A stretch of 64,000 nt of DNA from Ruegeria discodermiae (GCF_030758345.1 NZ_JAVAMO010000001.1:434001-498000), one strand, 5' to 3'; positions 25,403 through 34,959 are shown, numbered from the stretch's first letter. Numbers and translations: made by a program. The notes: generated by a model from the sequence alone, not told the origin.

Positions 25403-26406
25403 GGTTCGGCGCCACGATCCAGGATGCCGAAGGGCTGCGGCTGACGGCGGAGGAAAAGGCGCTGTTCCGGAGGGAGAACCCGTTTGGGTTCATCCTGTTC
25501 GGGCGCAATATCGACACTGCCGATCAGATACGCGCGCTCTGCGGTGATTTCCGCGAGGCGGTTGGGCGCGACTGCCTCATCACCATTGACCAAGAGGGCG
25601 GCCGTGTGCAACGGCTGCGCCCGCCTTTGGCGCGTGACTGGCTGCCGCCCCTGGATGAGGTGGCGCGGGCGGGCGAACTGGCCGAACGCGCGATGTATCT
25701 GCGTTATCGCCTGATCGCGCATGAATTGCGGGCGCTTGGTATCGACAGCAACTGCGCACCGACACTCGATCTGGCCTTTGCCGAGACCCATTCGTTCCTG
25801 CGCAACCGTCTCTATGATGGCGACCCGGCGAAGGTGGCGCGTATCGGGCGCGCGGTGGCGGACGGCTTGATGGAAGGCGGCGTGTTGCCGGTGATGAAGC
25901 ATATGCCGGGGCATGGCCGCGCCACGCTCGACACCCATCACGAGCTGCCGACGGTGTCGGTGGACACTGACCAGTTGGACAGCAGCGATTTCGCGCCGTT
26001 CTTGGCGTTGAACGATCTGCCGATGGGGATGACCGCGCATCTGGTCTTTGACCGGATCGGGCCGGACCCCGCCACTATTTCTGCGCCGCTCATCACGCTG
26101 ATCCGTTCGCAGATCGGCTTTGACGGGTTGTTGATGACCGATGACATCTCGATGAAGGCGCTCAGCGGGTCTGTTGCTGACAAGGCCACACGCGCCATCG
26201 CCGCCGGAGTTGACGTGGTTCTACATTGCAACGGAACCTTTCAGGATCGCGCCGCCGTGGCCGAGGCCGCAGGCGAAATGAGTTCCGTCGCCCAAACCCG
26301 CGCCGAACGGGCCATGGCGCAGCGCCACGCACCACAGCCGCTTGACATCGAGGCCGCCGAAGCGGAACACTCCCGCCTCATTGGCGGGCAGGGCTATGGT
26401 GGATAA
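25399..26406 (+). CDS. nagZ: Beta-N-acetylhexosaminidase
   Basis: NagZ is a GH3 enzyme that removes GlcNAc from muropeptides during peptidoglycan recycling. The 335-residue protein shows IDQEGGRVQR (about 64-73), NFAPTLDL-like NCAPTLDLAF and the catalytic-loop KHMPGHGRA (about 167-175). I use GTG 25399, which overlaps the SPOR stop as GTGA and gives VRFGATI at the N-terminus. Its 3' end overlaps scpA by 11 bp. AnmK, elsewhere in the window, uses a downstream product of the same recycling route. Confidence 0.93.
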   Translation: MRFGATIQDAEGLRLTAEEKALFRRENPFGFILFGRNIDTADQIRALCGDFREAVGRDCLITIDQEGGRVQRLRPPLARDWLPPLDEVARAGELAERAMYLRYRLIAHELRALGIDSNCAPTLDLAFAETHSFLRNRLYDGDPAKVARIGRAVADGLMEGGVLPVMKHMPGHGRATLDTHHELPTVSVDTDQLDSSDFAPFLALNDLPMGMTAHLVFDRIGPDPATISAPLITLIRSQIGFDGLLMTDDISMKALSGSVADKATRAIAAGVDVVLHCNGTFQDRAAVAEAAGEMSSVAQTRAERAMAQRHAPQPLDIEAAEAEHSRLIGGQGYGG

Positions 26407-27190
26407 TTTCAGTTCCGAAGATCCGATTTCAGTTGCCGAACGGCTGGCCGCCGAGGCGCTGATCGTCGATGTGGACGGGTTCGAAGGCCCGCTGGATGTG
26501 CTGCTGACCCTGTCGCGCACGCAAAAGGTGGATTTGCGCAAGATCTCGGTGCTGGAACTGGCGCATCAGTATCTGGCCTTTGTTGAACGCGCCAAGGAAT
26601 TGCGCATCGAACTGGCTGCCGATTACCTCGTCATGGCCGCCTGGCTGGCCTTCCTGAAATCCCGCCTGCTGCTGCCCCCCGATCCCGAGGATGAGGGGCC
26701 ATCGGGTGAAGAACTGGCGGCGCATCTGGCCTTTCAGTTGGAACGGCTGCAGGCCATGCGCGACGTGGCCGCACGGTTGATGGCGCGCGATCAATTGGGG
26801 CGCGATTTCTTCCGGCGCGGGCAGGGCGAAGATGTGACGCGGCTCAGGACCGTGACCTATTCCGCAACGCTGCTGGACCTGATGCAGGGCTATGCCCGTA
26901 TCCGCACCCGCGACGAATTCCGCCCCTTCGTGATGGATCGCGAGGCGGTCTTTACCATGGAGCAGGCGCTGGACCGGATGCGCGGGCTGATCGGCTTTGC
27001 CGGAAGCTGGACCGAGATGGCCAGCTATCTGCCCGAAGGCTGGGAGCTGGACCCGATGCGGCGCCGCTCGGCCACCGCTTCGACCTTCGCCGCCTCACTG
27101 GAACTGGTCAAGGAAGGCCATCTGGAAATCCGCCAGAGCGACACATTCGCGCCGATCCATCTGCGCAAGAGGACAGAAACACGTGACTGA
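26396..27190 (+). CDS. scpA: Segregation and condensation protein A
   Basis: ScpA is the kleisin subunit of the SMC-ScpAB chromosome condensin. The 264-residue protein has the family N-terminus DVDGFEGPLDVLLTLSRTQKVDL (about 22-44), ADYLVMAAWLAFLKSRLLLP and a C-terminal winged-helix region. ATG 26396 lies in the last codons of nagZ, giving an 11-bp overlap, so translation is coupled. It in turn overlaps scpB by 8 bp. The upstream frame extension into nagZ is not needed. Confidence 0.94.
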   Translation: MVDNFSSEDPISVAERLAAEALIVDVDGFEGPLDVLLTLSRTQKVDLRKISVLELAHQYLAFVERAKELRIELAADYLVMAAWLAFLKSRLLLPPDPEDEGPSGEELAAHLAFQLERLQAMRDVAARLMARDQLGRDFFRRGQGEDVTRLRTVTYSATLLDLMQGYARIRTRDEFRPFVMDREAVFTMEQALDRMRGLIGFAGSWTEMASYLPEGWELDPMRRRSATASTFAASLELVKEGHLEIRQSDTFAPIHLRKRTETRD

Positions 27191-27848
27191 AGACCCCCAG
27201 GACGCCCCAGCAGAAAGCCTGTTTGATGCGCCGCCCATGGCCGAACAGGAACGCATGGTCGAGGCGGTGCTGTTTGCCAGCCCCGATCCGGTCAGCGTGC
27301 GCGATCTGGAAGCCCGGATGCCCCATGGCAGCAACGCGTCCCAGGCGCTGGAACTGCTGCGCAAGCGCTATGAGGGGCGCGGCGTGCGTGTGGTGCAGGT
27401 GGGCGAGGCCTGGGCCATTCGCACCGCGCCCGATCTGGGCTTTCTGATGCAGAAGGAAACGGTTGAAACCCGCAAACTGAGCCGCGCCGCGATCGAGACG
27501 CTCGCGATCATCGCCTATCACCAGCCCTGCACACGGGCCGAGATCGAAGAGATCAGGGGGGTTTCGGTCTCACGCGGCACCATCGATCAATTGCTTGAGA
27601 TGGAGTGGATTCGACTGGGCCGCCGCCGCATGACGCCGGGCCGCCCCGTGACTTTTGTGGTCACGCCCGAATTCCTCGACCATTTCGGGCTGGAAAGCGC
27701 CCGCGATCTGCCGGGCCTGAAGGAGTTGCGCGCCGCTGGCCTGCTGGAAAACCGGCCCCCGCCGGGGGCGATGCCGCTGGGTGAGGGGCAGGACGCGGGC
27801 GAGGAGTCCGACGACGAGGATCAGATCGAGCTCTTCGAGGAAGAGTGA
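27183..27848 (+). CDS. scpB: Segregation and condensation protein B
   Basis: ScpB binds ScpA in the SMC condensin. The 221-residue protein has two winged-helix domains; visible landmarks are EAVLFASPDPVSVRDLEAR (about 21-39), SRAAIETLAIIAYHQPCTRAEIEEIRG (about 100-126) and GRPVTFVVTPEFLDHFGL. I use GTG 27183, overlapping scpA by 8 bp; the GTG is followed by TEDPQ. The C-terminal 35 residues are acidic. In some alphaproteobacteria tatABC follow this gene; here a 73-aa basic protein follows instead. Confidence 0.92.
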   Translation: MTEDPQDAPAESLFDAPPMAEQERMVEAVLFASPDPVSVRDLEARMPHGSNASQALELLRKRYEGRGVRVVQVGEAWAIRTAPDLGFLMQKETVETRKLSRAAIETLAIIAYHQPCTRAEIEEIRGVSVSRGTIDQLLEMEWIRLGRRRMTPGRPVTFVVTPEFLDHFGLESARDLPGLKELRAAGLLENRPPPGAMPLGEGQDAGEESDDEDQIELFEEE

Positions 27849-27920
27849 ACGGACAGGCCCTGAAATTGGCGCAATCAGGCGCTATCTTGCAGGGTGAGGC
27901 TCAGCAGAGAGGCAAGGCTG

Positions 27921-28142
27921 ATGAATGTTGAAAGACTTCTGAACATGGTGATCCGCAGGGTGATGCAGCGGGTGGTGTTCCGGGGTGTTGATGCCGGAAT
28001 CGACGCCATGGCGCGCAAGGGCAAGGGAGCCGGTGCGCAAGCCGACGCTCCGCCAAGCCCAGAGATTACGCGCGCTCAGAAGGAAAACACGCGCAAGGCA
28101 AAGAGGGCGGCGCGGATGAGTGCGCGGATGACGAAGTTCTGA
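27921..28142 (+). CDS. Small basic hypothetical protein
   Basis: This 73-residue protein starts at ATG 27921 behind AGAGAGGCAAGG. It has an amphipathic N-terminal helix (MNVERLLNMVIRRVMQRVVF), a Gly/Ala/Pro linker and a very basic tail (KENTRKAKRAARMSARMTKF). No catalytic motif is seen and I recognise no family. The pattern would suit a membrane-surface or nucleic-acid binding small protein, but this is inference. It ends 12 bp before the convergent dcd. Confidence 0.68.
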   Translation: MNVERLLNMVIRRVMQRVVFRGVDAGIDAMARKGKGAGAQADAPPSPEITRAQKENTRKAKRAARMSARMTKF

Positions 28143-28154
28143 AATATCAGTCCG

Positions 28155-29234
28155 TTAACCTGTGGGCTTGAAGTGCTTCGACAGCTTCAGCCCCTGACCC
28201 TGATAGTTCGAGCTGATACCCGCGCCATAAAGTTGCGAGGGTGTCTCTGCCATGCGTTCATAGACCAGACGGCCCACGACCTGCCCGTGCTCCAGCACAA
28301 ATGGTGCCTCGTGGCAGCGCACTTCCAGCACTCCGCGCGAGCCTGATCCACCCGCAGCGGCATGGCCGAAACCGGGGTCAAAGAATCCGGCGTAATGCAC
28401 CCGGAACTCCCCGACCATGGCCAGATAAGGCGCCATTTCAGCGGCGTAATCGGGCGGGATATGCACCGCCTCGCGACTCACCAGAATGTAGAAGGCGCCG
28501 GGATCGAGGATGATGCGACCATCGCTGCTGTGCACTTCCTCCCAATATTCTGCTGGGTCATAGGCGCCGATCCGGTCCAGATCGATCACACCGGTATGCG
28601 GCTTGGCGCGGTAGCCCACCAGATCGGTCTCGGGCAGGCGCAGGTCGACGGAGAAGCCCAACCCGTCCTGAATCACCGCCTCGCCATCAACCAGAGGGGT
28701 TTCGCCATGCAGCTTTCGCAATTGATCGTCGGTCAGAACGGCCTGCCCGGTGCGAAAGCGGATCTGGTTAAGCCGCATGCCGGGCCGGACCAGCACCGAA
28801 AAGGAACGCGGGCAGATCTCGGCATAAAGCGGCCCGGTATAGCCTGCGGGCACCCGGTCGAACTCGGTGCCGCCGTCGGTGATCGTGCGGGTCAGCAGGT
28901 CAAGCCGCCCGGTCGAACTTTTGGCATTGGCCACCGCGCTGATATCGGCGGGCAGGGCCAGCGATTCCATCAGCGGCACCAGATAGACACAGCCCTTTTC
29001 CAGAACCGCGCCCTGGCTCAGGTCGATCTGGTGCATCTCAAATTCAGAGAGCCGTTCGGCCACCGAGTTGCCCTCACCTGCAAGAAACGAGGCGCGTACG
29101 CGGTAAGCCACTGCGCCCAAACGCAAATCAAGGCTGGCGGGCTGGATCTGCCCCTCGGGCATCGGCGCGGGCGCGATGATCTCGCCTGCGGCGATCATCG
29201 CTTCGATCTGCTGGTTCGGGCAAACACCGGTCAT
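28155..29234 (-). CDS. dcd: dCTP deaminase, double-length alphaproteobacterial form
   Basis: Dcd deaminates dCTP to dUTP on the way to dTTP. This protein is about 359 residues, roughly twice the E. coli enzyme. The N-terminal dUTPase-fold repeat carries IQPASLDLRLG and AKSSTGRLDLLTRTITDGG; the second repeat has FYILVSREAVHIP and GFFDPGFG with the strand GRLVYERM. Double-length forms are known in this lineage. ATG 29234 has a better ribosome site (GGAGCAG) than ATG 29249, which would add 5 residues. It lies next to a tRNA gene. Confidence 0.9.
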   Translation of the reverse strand: MTGVCPNQQIEAMIAAGEIIAPAPMPEGQIQPASLDLRLGAVAYRVRASFLAGEGNSVAERLSEFEMHQIDLSQGAVLEKGCVYLVPLMESLALPADISAVANAKSSTGRLDLLTRTITDGGTEFDRVPAGYTGPLYAEICPRSFSVLVRPGMRLNQIRFRTGQAVLTDDQLRKLHGETPLVDGEAVIQDGLGFSVDLRLPETDLVGYRAKPHTGVIDLDRIGAYDPAEYWEEVHSSDGRIILDPGAFYILVSREAVHIPPDYAAEMAPYLAMVGEFRVHYAGFFDPGFGHAAAGGSGSRGVLEVRCHEAPFVLEHGQVVGRLVYERMAETPSQLYGAGISSNYQGQGLKLSKHFKPTG

Positions 29235-29292
29235 ACAAAACTGCTCCATTCCCTTTGGGGCCGGAGTGCAGTCTTGCAGCGAGGGTGTGAAT

Positions 29293-29369
29293 TGGTCGGG
29301 CTAGCAGGACTCGAACCTGCGACCTTCCGTCCCCCAGACGGACGCGCTACCAGGCTGCGCCATAGCCCG
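29293..29369 (-). tRNA. tRNA-Pro (GGG)
   Basis: Read on the minus strand, the 7-bp acceptor stem CGGGCTA/TAGCCCG, D-arm GCGC-AGCCTGGTA-GCGC, anticodon stem TCCGT/ACGGA with loop CTGGGGG, and T-arm with GGTTCGAGTCC are all present. Positions 34-36 read GGG, so it decodes CCC/CCU proline. The CCA tail is encoded. It lies between dcd and merR. Confidence 0.95.
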
Positions 29370-29438
29370 ACTTTGAGGTGTTCATAAAGGTTTTGCGGGC
29401 GGGGGCAAGAGGAAATCATTGCCTTTTTCTTATCCGTC

Positions 29439-30086
29439 TCAGCGCGCTGCCTGCCGCTCGATCCAGGTTTTCAGATTCCGCGCGACGCGTGCTGCTGCGG
29501 GCAGGTCGGCGGGGTCAAACCGGGCGACTCGCGCCAGTTTCGACAGCGGTCCGGGCGCGTGGGAGAGGCTGCTTTCATGGGCCAGATCGGGCTGTTCGAG
29601 GATCAGCGGTTCGGTGGCTGATATCGGATCGACCGTTTCCGATTCGGGGGCTTCTGTGCTCGTCGCCGTAGCCTCTACTACCGGGGCAGGCTTTGCTGGA
29701 GGCTCCGACAAATCCATATCGATCTGGGAAACAACAGGCCGCGCTTCGATCGGCGGTTCATGCAGCCGGATGACGTTTGCAGCTTCGGACAGATCGTCAG
29801 GGGCTCTCTGTTCCAGGCTTTGTGAAAACCCCTGCACATGGGCCACGCCTTCTTCACGCAGCAGTTTCTGGAGGCCTTTGATCGTCATGCCGTCATCGTG
29901 AAGCAGGCGTTTGATGCCACCCAGCAGCAGCATGTCGGCAGGCCGGTAATAGCGCCGCCCACCGGCGCGTTTGACCGGTTTTACATGGGTGAACTTGCTT
30001 TCCCAGAACCGCAGCACGTGGGCTTGCACACCCAACCAGTCCGCAACTTCACTGATGGTGCGAAACGCGTCACGAGACTTTGCCAT
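29439..30086 (-). CDS. MerR-family transcriptional regulator
   Basis: This 215-residue protein has an N-terminal MerR winged helix (about 8-75), with [20 protein letters not shown] and the basic [14 protein letters not shown] wing. The C-terminal part is a long acidic, Pro-rich region ending in a basic helix ([17 protein letters not shown]). It lacks the cysteines of metal-sensing MerR proteins. The position 12 bp after ihfA, in the plsX-fabH-ihfA cluster, is typical of Rhodobacterales. The effector is unknown. Confidence 0.92.
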   Translation of the reverse strand: MAKSRDAFRTISEVADWLGVQAHVLRFWESKFTHVKPVKRAGGRRYYRPADMLLLGGIKRLLHDDGMTIKGLQKLLREEGVAHVQGFSQSLEQRAPDDLSEAANVIRLHEPPIEARPVVSQIDMDLSEPPAKPAPVVEATATSTEAPESETVDPISATEPLILEQPDLAHESSLSHAPGPLSKLARVARFDPADLPAAARVARNLKTWIERQAAR

Positions 30087-30098
30087 AAGGAGGTGGTC

Positions 30099-30404
30099 CT
30101 AGGTTTTGCGGTTGCCGTCGGCGACCCGGTCTTTCATCAGATGCGAGGGACGGAAGGTCAGAACACGGCGCGGCTGGATCGGTACTTCTTCGCCGGTTTT
30201 CGGGTTGCGCCCGATCCGGGCCGATTTGTCGCGCACGCTGAAGGTGCCGAAGGACGAGATCTTGACCTGTTCGCCGCGCACCAGAGCATCCGACATGTGG
30301 TTCAGAAGGCTTTCCACCAGTTGCGCGCTTTCATTGCGCGACAATCCAACTTCGCGGAAAACGGCTTCGCTCAAATCCATTCTGGTTAAAGTCTTGTCGC
30401 CCAT
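30099..30404 (-). CDS. ihfA: Integration host factor alpha subunit
   Basis: IHF bends DNA as a heterodimer with IHF-beta, aiding transcription, replication and recombination. This 101-residue protein starts at ATG 30404 (preceded by AAGGGGATCAGC). It has the DNABII fold: [17 protein letters not shown] (7-23), the [14 protein letters not shown] strand and the beta-arm RNPKTGEE (66-73) whose Pro inserts between bases. The longer frame upstream is not needed. It lies between fabH and merR on one strand. Confidence 0.95.
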   Translation of the reverse strand: MGDKTLTRMDLSEAVFREVGLSRNESAQLVESLLNHMSDALVRGEQVKISSFGTFSVRDKSARIGRNPKTGEEVPIQPRRVLTFRPSHLMKDRVADGNRKT

Positions 30405-30501
30405 GCTGATCCCCTTGTTATTGAGCGAGCATAGGGTGCCGGGTTTTTCTCTGTCAATATCAATGAAATTCAATCGTTTGGCTGGGCTGGTTTGTGCCGG
30501 A

Positions 30502-31473
30502 TCACCAGCGCAGGACAACAGCGCCCCAAGCCAGCCCACCGCCGATCGCCTCGGTCACGATCAGGTCGCCCTGTTTGATCTGACCGCGCGCCTTGCCCAC
30601 CGACATGGCCAGCGGGATGGAAGCAGCGGATGTATTGCCGTGATCCTGCACCGTGACGACCACATTCTCCATCGGCAGGCCCATTTTCTTGGCCGTGCCC
30701 TGGATGATGCGGATATTGGCCTGATGCGGCACGATCCAGTCGACGTCCTTGTTTTCCAGCCCCGCCTTTTCCAGAGCCGTCTCGGCGGCATTGGTCAGCT
30801 TTTCAACCGCGTGGCGGAAGACCTGGTTGCCCTGCATGCGCAACTGCCCGGTGGTCTGGGTCGATACGCCGCCATCCACATAAAGCAGGTCCTTGAAACG
30901 GCCATCGGAATTCAGGTCAACCGAGAGGATGCCGCGATCGGCATTGGTGCCGGATTCGTCCTGATATTCCAAGACCAACGCGCCGGCACCATCGCCGAAC
31001 AACACGCAGGTCGCGCGATCCGACCAGTCCATGATCCGCGAGAATGTCTCGGCGCCGATCACCAGAACGCGTTTGGCCTGACCGGACAGGATCAGCGCGT
31101 TGGCATTGCACAAAGCGTAGACGAAACCAGCGCAGACCGCCTGCACATCAAAGGCAAATCCGCGTGTCATGCCGATCTTTGATTGCACCATCGTTGCGGC
31201 AGAGGGGAAGGTCAGATCAGCGGTCGAGGTGGCGACGATGATTGCGTCGATGTCATCTGGCTCCAGCCCAGCATCCGCCAGTGCGGCGCGGGCGGCGTTT
31301 GACGCCAGATCCGAGGTAGTCTCACCCTCGGCGGCGAAATGCCGCCGTTCAATGCCAGACCGGGTCCGAATCCATTCATCGGTCGTGTCCAGTGTCGCCT
31401 CGAACTCGGCATTTGGAACGATGCGCTCGGGCAAATAGTGTCCAATGCCTTTGACGACTGCACGGCCTGTCAT
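30502..31473 (-). CDS. fabH: Beta-ketoacyl-ACP synthase III
   Basis: FabH starts fatty acid synthesis by condensing acetyl-CoA with malonyl-ACP. The 323-residue protein shows the complete Cys-His-Asn triad: C114 in QAVCAGF, H250 in VPHQANIR and N280 in [11 protein letters not shown]. It follows plsX with an 18-bp gap and precedes ihfA, an arrangement common in this group. Confidence 0.97.
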   Translation of the reverse strand: MTGRAVVKGIGHYLPERIVPNAEFEATLDTTDEWIRTRSGIERRHFAAEGETTSDLASNAARAALADAGLEPDDIDAIIVATSTADLTFPSAATMVQSKIGMTRGFAFDVQAVCAGFVYALCNANALILSGQAKRVLVIGAETFSRIMDWSDRATCVLFGDGAGALVLEYQDESGTNADRGILSVDLNSDGRFKDLLYVDGGVSTQTTGQLRMQGNQVFRHAVEKLTNAAETALEKAGLENKDVDWIVPHQANIRIIQGTAKKMGLPMENVVVTVQDHGNTSAASIPLAMSVGKARGQIKQGDLIVTEAIGGGLAWGAVVLRW

Positions 31474-31491
31474 GGGTCACCTGTGTATTTG

Positions 31492-32604
31492 TTATTGTTC
31501 TGCCGTCTCATTGGCGTGAGCGGCATCTTGAGTAAGCTCGCCGGTGGATGCAACCCGTGCGGCCAGTTTTTCCGTAAAGCCGGACTGCGCAAGGGTGAAG
31601 GCCAGTTTGACGGCGGCCGACACACCGGTGTCATCGGCCGAACCATGGGATTTGATAACCGTGCCGTTCAGCCCGAGGAACACGCCACCATTGACCCGGC
31701 GCGGGTCGATCCGTTTTTTCAGGCGGTTGAGCGAGGTGATCGCCAGAACCGAGGCCAGCCGAGACAGGAACGAGTATTCGAACGCCTCGCGCAGCAGCCC
31801 GCCGACCATACTGGCAGTGCCTTCGCCGGTCTTGATCGCCACATTGCCGGTAAACCCGTCGGTCACGATCACGTCGGCCACGTTGCCGGTGATATCGCTG
31901 CCCTCGACGAATCCGGCGAAATCGAAGTTCGACCGGTCGGCAAACTCCGAGATCAGCGCATGGGCCTCTTTCAACTCGGCGCGGCCCTTGTGTTCTTCGG
32001 TGCCCACATTCAGCAGCCCGATGCGGGGGCGGGGAAGCTCCATCCCGTTGCGCGCGTAGGATGCGCCCATCAGCGCATATTGCAGCAGATCGCGGGCATC
32101 GGCGCGGACATCCGCGCCCACATCCAGCATCACGTTGAACCGTTGCGGATTGCGGGAGGGGAACAGGATCGCGATGGCAGGCCGGTTCACTCCGGGCAGT
32201 TTGCGCAGGCGCATCATGCTCAGCGCCATTAGCGCGCCGGTATTGCCGCAGGAGACAGCGCCGGACGCCTCGCCATTGCGCACCGAATCCAAAGCCGACC
32301 ACATCGAGGTCTGTTTGCCGCCGCGCACAACTTGGCTGGGCTTGTCATCCATGGTGACAACGTCCTGCGCATCACGAAATTCGACGCGACCTTCAAGGCC
32401 GCGCCGTTTCGCAACTAGCTTGCGCAAGCTGTCTTCCGGACCGTGCAGGATGAACCCGATATTGGGGTTCTTTTCCGCCGATTTGGCGATTCCCGCCACG
32501 ACGACCGAAGGACCGGCATCACCGCCCATCGCATCAACCGAGATGATGATCCGCCCTTTCGTCGATCCGGGGGCTGATCCGGTTTGATCGGGCTGTGCCG
32601 TCAT
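31492..32604 (-). CDS. plsX: Phosphate acyltransferase PlsX
   Basis: PlsX converts acyl-ACP to acyl-phosphate for phospholipid synthesis. The 370-residue protein has IIISVDAMGGDAGPS (about 18-32), ALMALSMMRLRKLPGVNRPA and VIVTDGFTGNVAIKTGEG, all typical of the family. The C-terminal 25 residues are hydrophilic. It lies 18 bp downstream of rpmF, and fabH follows, so lipid synthesis genes are co-transcribed with L32. Confidence 0.96.
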   Translation of the reverse strand: MTAQPDQTGSAPGSTKGRIIISVDAMGGDAGPSVVVAGIAKSAEKNPNIGFILHGPEDSLRKLVAKRRGLEGRVEFRDAQDVVTMDDKPSQVVRGGKQTSMWSALDSVRNGEASGAVSCGNTGALMALSMMRLRKLPGVNRPAIAILFPSRNPQRFNVMLDVGADVRADARDLLQYALMGASYARNGMELPRPRIGLLNVGTEEHKGRAELKEAHALISEFADRSNFDFAGFVEGSDITGNVADVIVTDGFTGNVAIKTGEGTASMVGGLLREAFEYSFLSRLASVLAITSLNRLKKRIDPRRVNGGVFLGLNGTVIKSHGSADDTGVSAAVKLAFTLAQSGFTEKLAARVASTGELTQDAAHANETAEQ

Positions 32605-32622
32605 GCTTCAGTCTGCAACCAT

Positions 32623-32829
32623 TCAGGCCGCGTCTTCGTCCAGATCGATCTCGTCGGCCTGAGCGATGACCTCGCGGTCAGCATAGTGGCCGCAGGACGG
32701 GCACACGTGATGCGGACGGCGCAGTTCGCCGCAATTGGGGCATTCGTTCGGGTTTGCAGCAACCAGTGCATCGTGCGCGCGGCGATTGTTGCGGCGCGAC
32801 TTGGATACTTTATTCTGTTGGACAGCCAT
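32623..32829 (-). CDS. rpmF: 50S ribosomal protein L32
   Basis: The 68-residue protein begins [17 protein letters not shown], the usual L32 start, and has a zinc ribbon of four cysteines at 30, 33, 43 and 46. It keeps the zinc-binding C+ form rather than the cysteine-less form. It heads the rpmF-plsX-fabH run. The 205-bp gap to DUF177 holds no gene I can recognise. Confidence 0.97.
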   Translation of the reverse strand: MAVQQNKVSKSRRNNRRAHDALVAANPNECPNCGELRRPHHVCPSCGHYADREVIAQADEIDLDEDAA

Positions 32830-33034
32830 TGTCTCAACCTTTGTCTCGCTAAGGGCCGCGGTCAGTGCCGGAGGGCCGGTTATTGTCTACGTTTCTCTTG
32901 GTGTGACGCGCGTGTAGGGCGTTGCCCCCGCATTGTCCAACCTTAAATCCGATGAGCGCGCGAAAATACTGCGAATCTCGTCATGTTCAAGCGGTTTTTC
33001 TGGTCGCGTCCTATGACATGCCAAAGCGGTGTTG

Positions 33035-33571
33035 TCATGGCTCTTTTTTGAGCGCATCGCGCAAATCGGCCAATCCTGCAAAGGGTTTGGCATCCTCGTC
33101 GCGCATCGGTGTCTTGCCCGGTTCGGTGAACACCATCTCGCCGGAGTCAGCCCCTGCGCTGCGGGGATAGAGCGGCAGCGCCAGCGCCAGCGACTCGGTC
33201 ATGATCTGCGACAGGTCCAGTTCGGGGGGCAGCGCCTCGGTCTCGTCATCCTCGGGCATTTCAACCTCGGAGGCTTCGGGCTCCTGCCAATCCGCCAGGA
33301 ACAGCCGCTTGACGGGAATGTCGATGCGGGTGGTTACAGGCTCAAGCGTCACGATACAGGGCTGCACGACCGTGGCGCCCAGCTTGCCGGTGAGCGCCCA
33401 GTCCTTGCGACCCTGGGTCGCGATATCGCCCGAAAAAACCAGTTTTCGCAGGCCCAGCAAATCCAGGTCCGCAGCGATCCGCGACAGTTCCGGTGCTGCG
33501 GGGCGCAGATGGAATTGGGTGGGGCTGTTCTGGGGCAGGTCTGCGACCCGAAACACATCCTTGTGGGGCAT
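33035..33571 (-). CDS. DUF177 (YceD-like) protein
   Basis: This 178-residue protein belongs to the DUF177/YceD family, linked to 23S rRNA accumulation and usually encoded just upstream of rpmF. The alphaproteobacterial form has the CIVTLEPVTTRIDIPVKRLF segment (about 75-94), an acidic stretch, and PPELDLSQIMTESLALALPLYPR near the C-terminus. It lacks the zinc-ribbon cysteine pair found in some members. ATG 33571 was chosen over the upstream-extended frame because the protein then starts at the conserved domain. It is divergent from bamE with an 84-bp gap. Confidence 0.9.
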   Translation of the reverse strand: MPHKDVFRVADLPQNSPTQFHLRPAAPELSRIAADLDLLGLRKLVFSGDIATQGRKDWALTGKLGATVVQPCIVTLEPVTTRIDIPVKRLFLADWQEPEASEVEMPEDDETEALPPELDLSQIMTESLALALPLYPRSAGADSGEMVFTEPGKTPMRDEDAKPFAGLADLRDALKKEP

Positions 33572-33655
33572 GACAGGACTTTCGTTGGTTGAACCACTTG
33601 GCCGGTTTATGTAATCGGGATAAAAGGCGCGCACAGCCAAGGCAAGGGGGCCGGG

Positions 33656-34135
33656 ATGATAGACGCTGCAAAGCTGCCAGGACAGAGGATGTCCCGCATC
33701 GTTGTGATGGGGGCTCTTGCACTGTGCCTGTCCGCTTGTGCCGAGATCTATCGCAACCACGGCTATGTCCCGCCCGCCGAAGACCTGTCGAAAGTCACCG
33801 TTGGTGTCGACACGCGCGACAGCGTGATCGAATCGATCGGTGCGCCAACCGCGTCAGGCGTGCTTGAAGATAGTGGCTTCTATTATGTGCAGACCCGCTT
33901 CCGCCATTATGGCGCCCGCGCACCCCAGATCGTGTCGCGCGAGCTGGTGGCGATCAGTTTCGACAACTCGGGCGTTGTGCGCAATATCGAACGTTTTGGC
34001 TTGGAAAAGGGCCAGGTGGTGACATTGCAGCGCCGGGTGACCGAATCGAGCCTTGAGGACAAGACCTTCCTGCGGCAGCTGCTGGGCAACCTGGGTAACT
34101 TCGATCCGGGCACGGTGCTTCCGTCACAGGAATAA
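33656..34135 (+). CDS. bamE: BamE outer-membrane assembly lipoprotein
   Basis: BamE is a lipoprotein of the BAM complex that inserts beta-barrel proteins. The 159-residue protein has a signal with lipobox LSAC (Cys28) and the SmpA/OmlA domain: VTVGVDTRDSVIESIGAPT and WY-type core SGFYYVQTRFRHYG. ATG 33656 has the best ribosome site (AAGGGGG); ATG 33689 would give a signal peptide of standard length. It and LptD/SurA, further right, belong to the same outer-membrane assembly pathway. Confidence 0.92.
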   Translation: MIDAAKLPGQRMSRIVVMGALALCLSACAEIYRNHGYVPPAEDLSKVTVGVDTRDSVIESIGAPTASGVLEDSGFYYVQTRFRHYGARAPQIVSRELVAISFDNSGVVRNIERFGLEKGQVVTLQRRVTESSLEDKTFLRQLLGNLGNFDPGTVLPSQE

Positions 34136-34221
34136 TCTGGAAGCCGTCAATCTTGTGTCATACTTTGCGTGATAGTGACCCACCCATCGGGAAGTCGTAC
34201 AGCACTGCGGAGGGCGCGATC

Positions 34222-34959
34222 ATGGCGCAGGTGATGCTGAACAACGGGCGCTACCAGGCGCGGCTTGCGGCGGGCGAGGCGGATATCGCCGCCGCGCAAG
34301 GCTTGCGCACACGGGCCTTTGCCACTGAAACCATGGACAGCGATTCTTATGACCACCAGTGCCAGCATGTACTGGTCGAGGATACGCGGGCGGACAATCA
34401 TCTGGTTTGCTGCTTCCGGCTGTTCGACATGCAGGGCGGGTCAGAGATCGGGCGCAGCTATTCGGCGCAATTCTATGAATTGTCGGCCCTGAAGGCGTTT
34501 GAAGGGCGGATGGTGGAAATGGGCCGGTTCTGCATCGACCCGGACTATAGCGATCCCGATATCCTGCGTACGGCCTGGGGGGCGATGACGGCTTATGTGG
34601 ATGAAAACGGGATCGAGATGCTGTTTGGCTGTTCTTCCTTCGCCGGGACCGAGACCGAGGCCTATCTGGATGCTTTTGCGATGCTGAAGCACCGCCATCT
34701 GGCCCCCAAACGCTGGCTGCCGCGGGTCAAGGCCCCTGATGTGTTCCGCTTTGCCGCGCGCCTGCGCCGCAAACCCGATTCGAAAAAGGCGATGCTGCGG
34801 ATGCCGCCTTTGCTGCGCAGCTATCTGGCGATGGGCGGCTGGGTCAGCGATCATGCGGTGGTGGACCGGGATCTGAACACCCTGCATGTGTTCACAGGGC
34901 TGGAAATCGGCGCGATCCCCCCCGCGCGCAAACGGCTGCTGCGCATGATTGCCGGGTGA
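34222..34959 (+). CDS. olsB: Ornithine lipid N-acyltransferase (OlsB-like)
   Basis: OlsB adds a 3-hydroxyacyl group from ACP to ornithine, the first step to phosphorus-free ornithine lipids. This 245-residue GNAT-fold protein has EADIAAAQGLRTRAFATETMDSD-type N-terminus (about 21-43), CCFRLFDMQGG, VEMGRFCIDPDY (about 99-110) and LFGCSSFAGTE. These match the OlsB/hemolysin-like family. The ATG at 34222 follows GGAGGG. olsA, needed for the second step, is not in this window, so the ornithine lipid role is by family. Confidence 0.86.
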   Translation: MAQVMLNNGRYQARLAAGEADIAAAQGLRTRAFATETMDSDSYDHQCQHVLVEDTRADNHLVCCFRLFDMQGGSEIGRSYSAQFYELSALKAFEGRMVEMGRFCIDPDYSDPDILRTAWGAMTAYVDENGIEMLFGCSSFAGTETEAYLDAFAMLKHRHLAPKRWLPRVKAPDVFRFAARLRRKPDSKKAMLRMPPLLRSYLAMGGWVSDHAVVDRDLNTLHVFTGLEIGAIPPARKRLLRMIAG

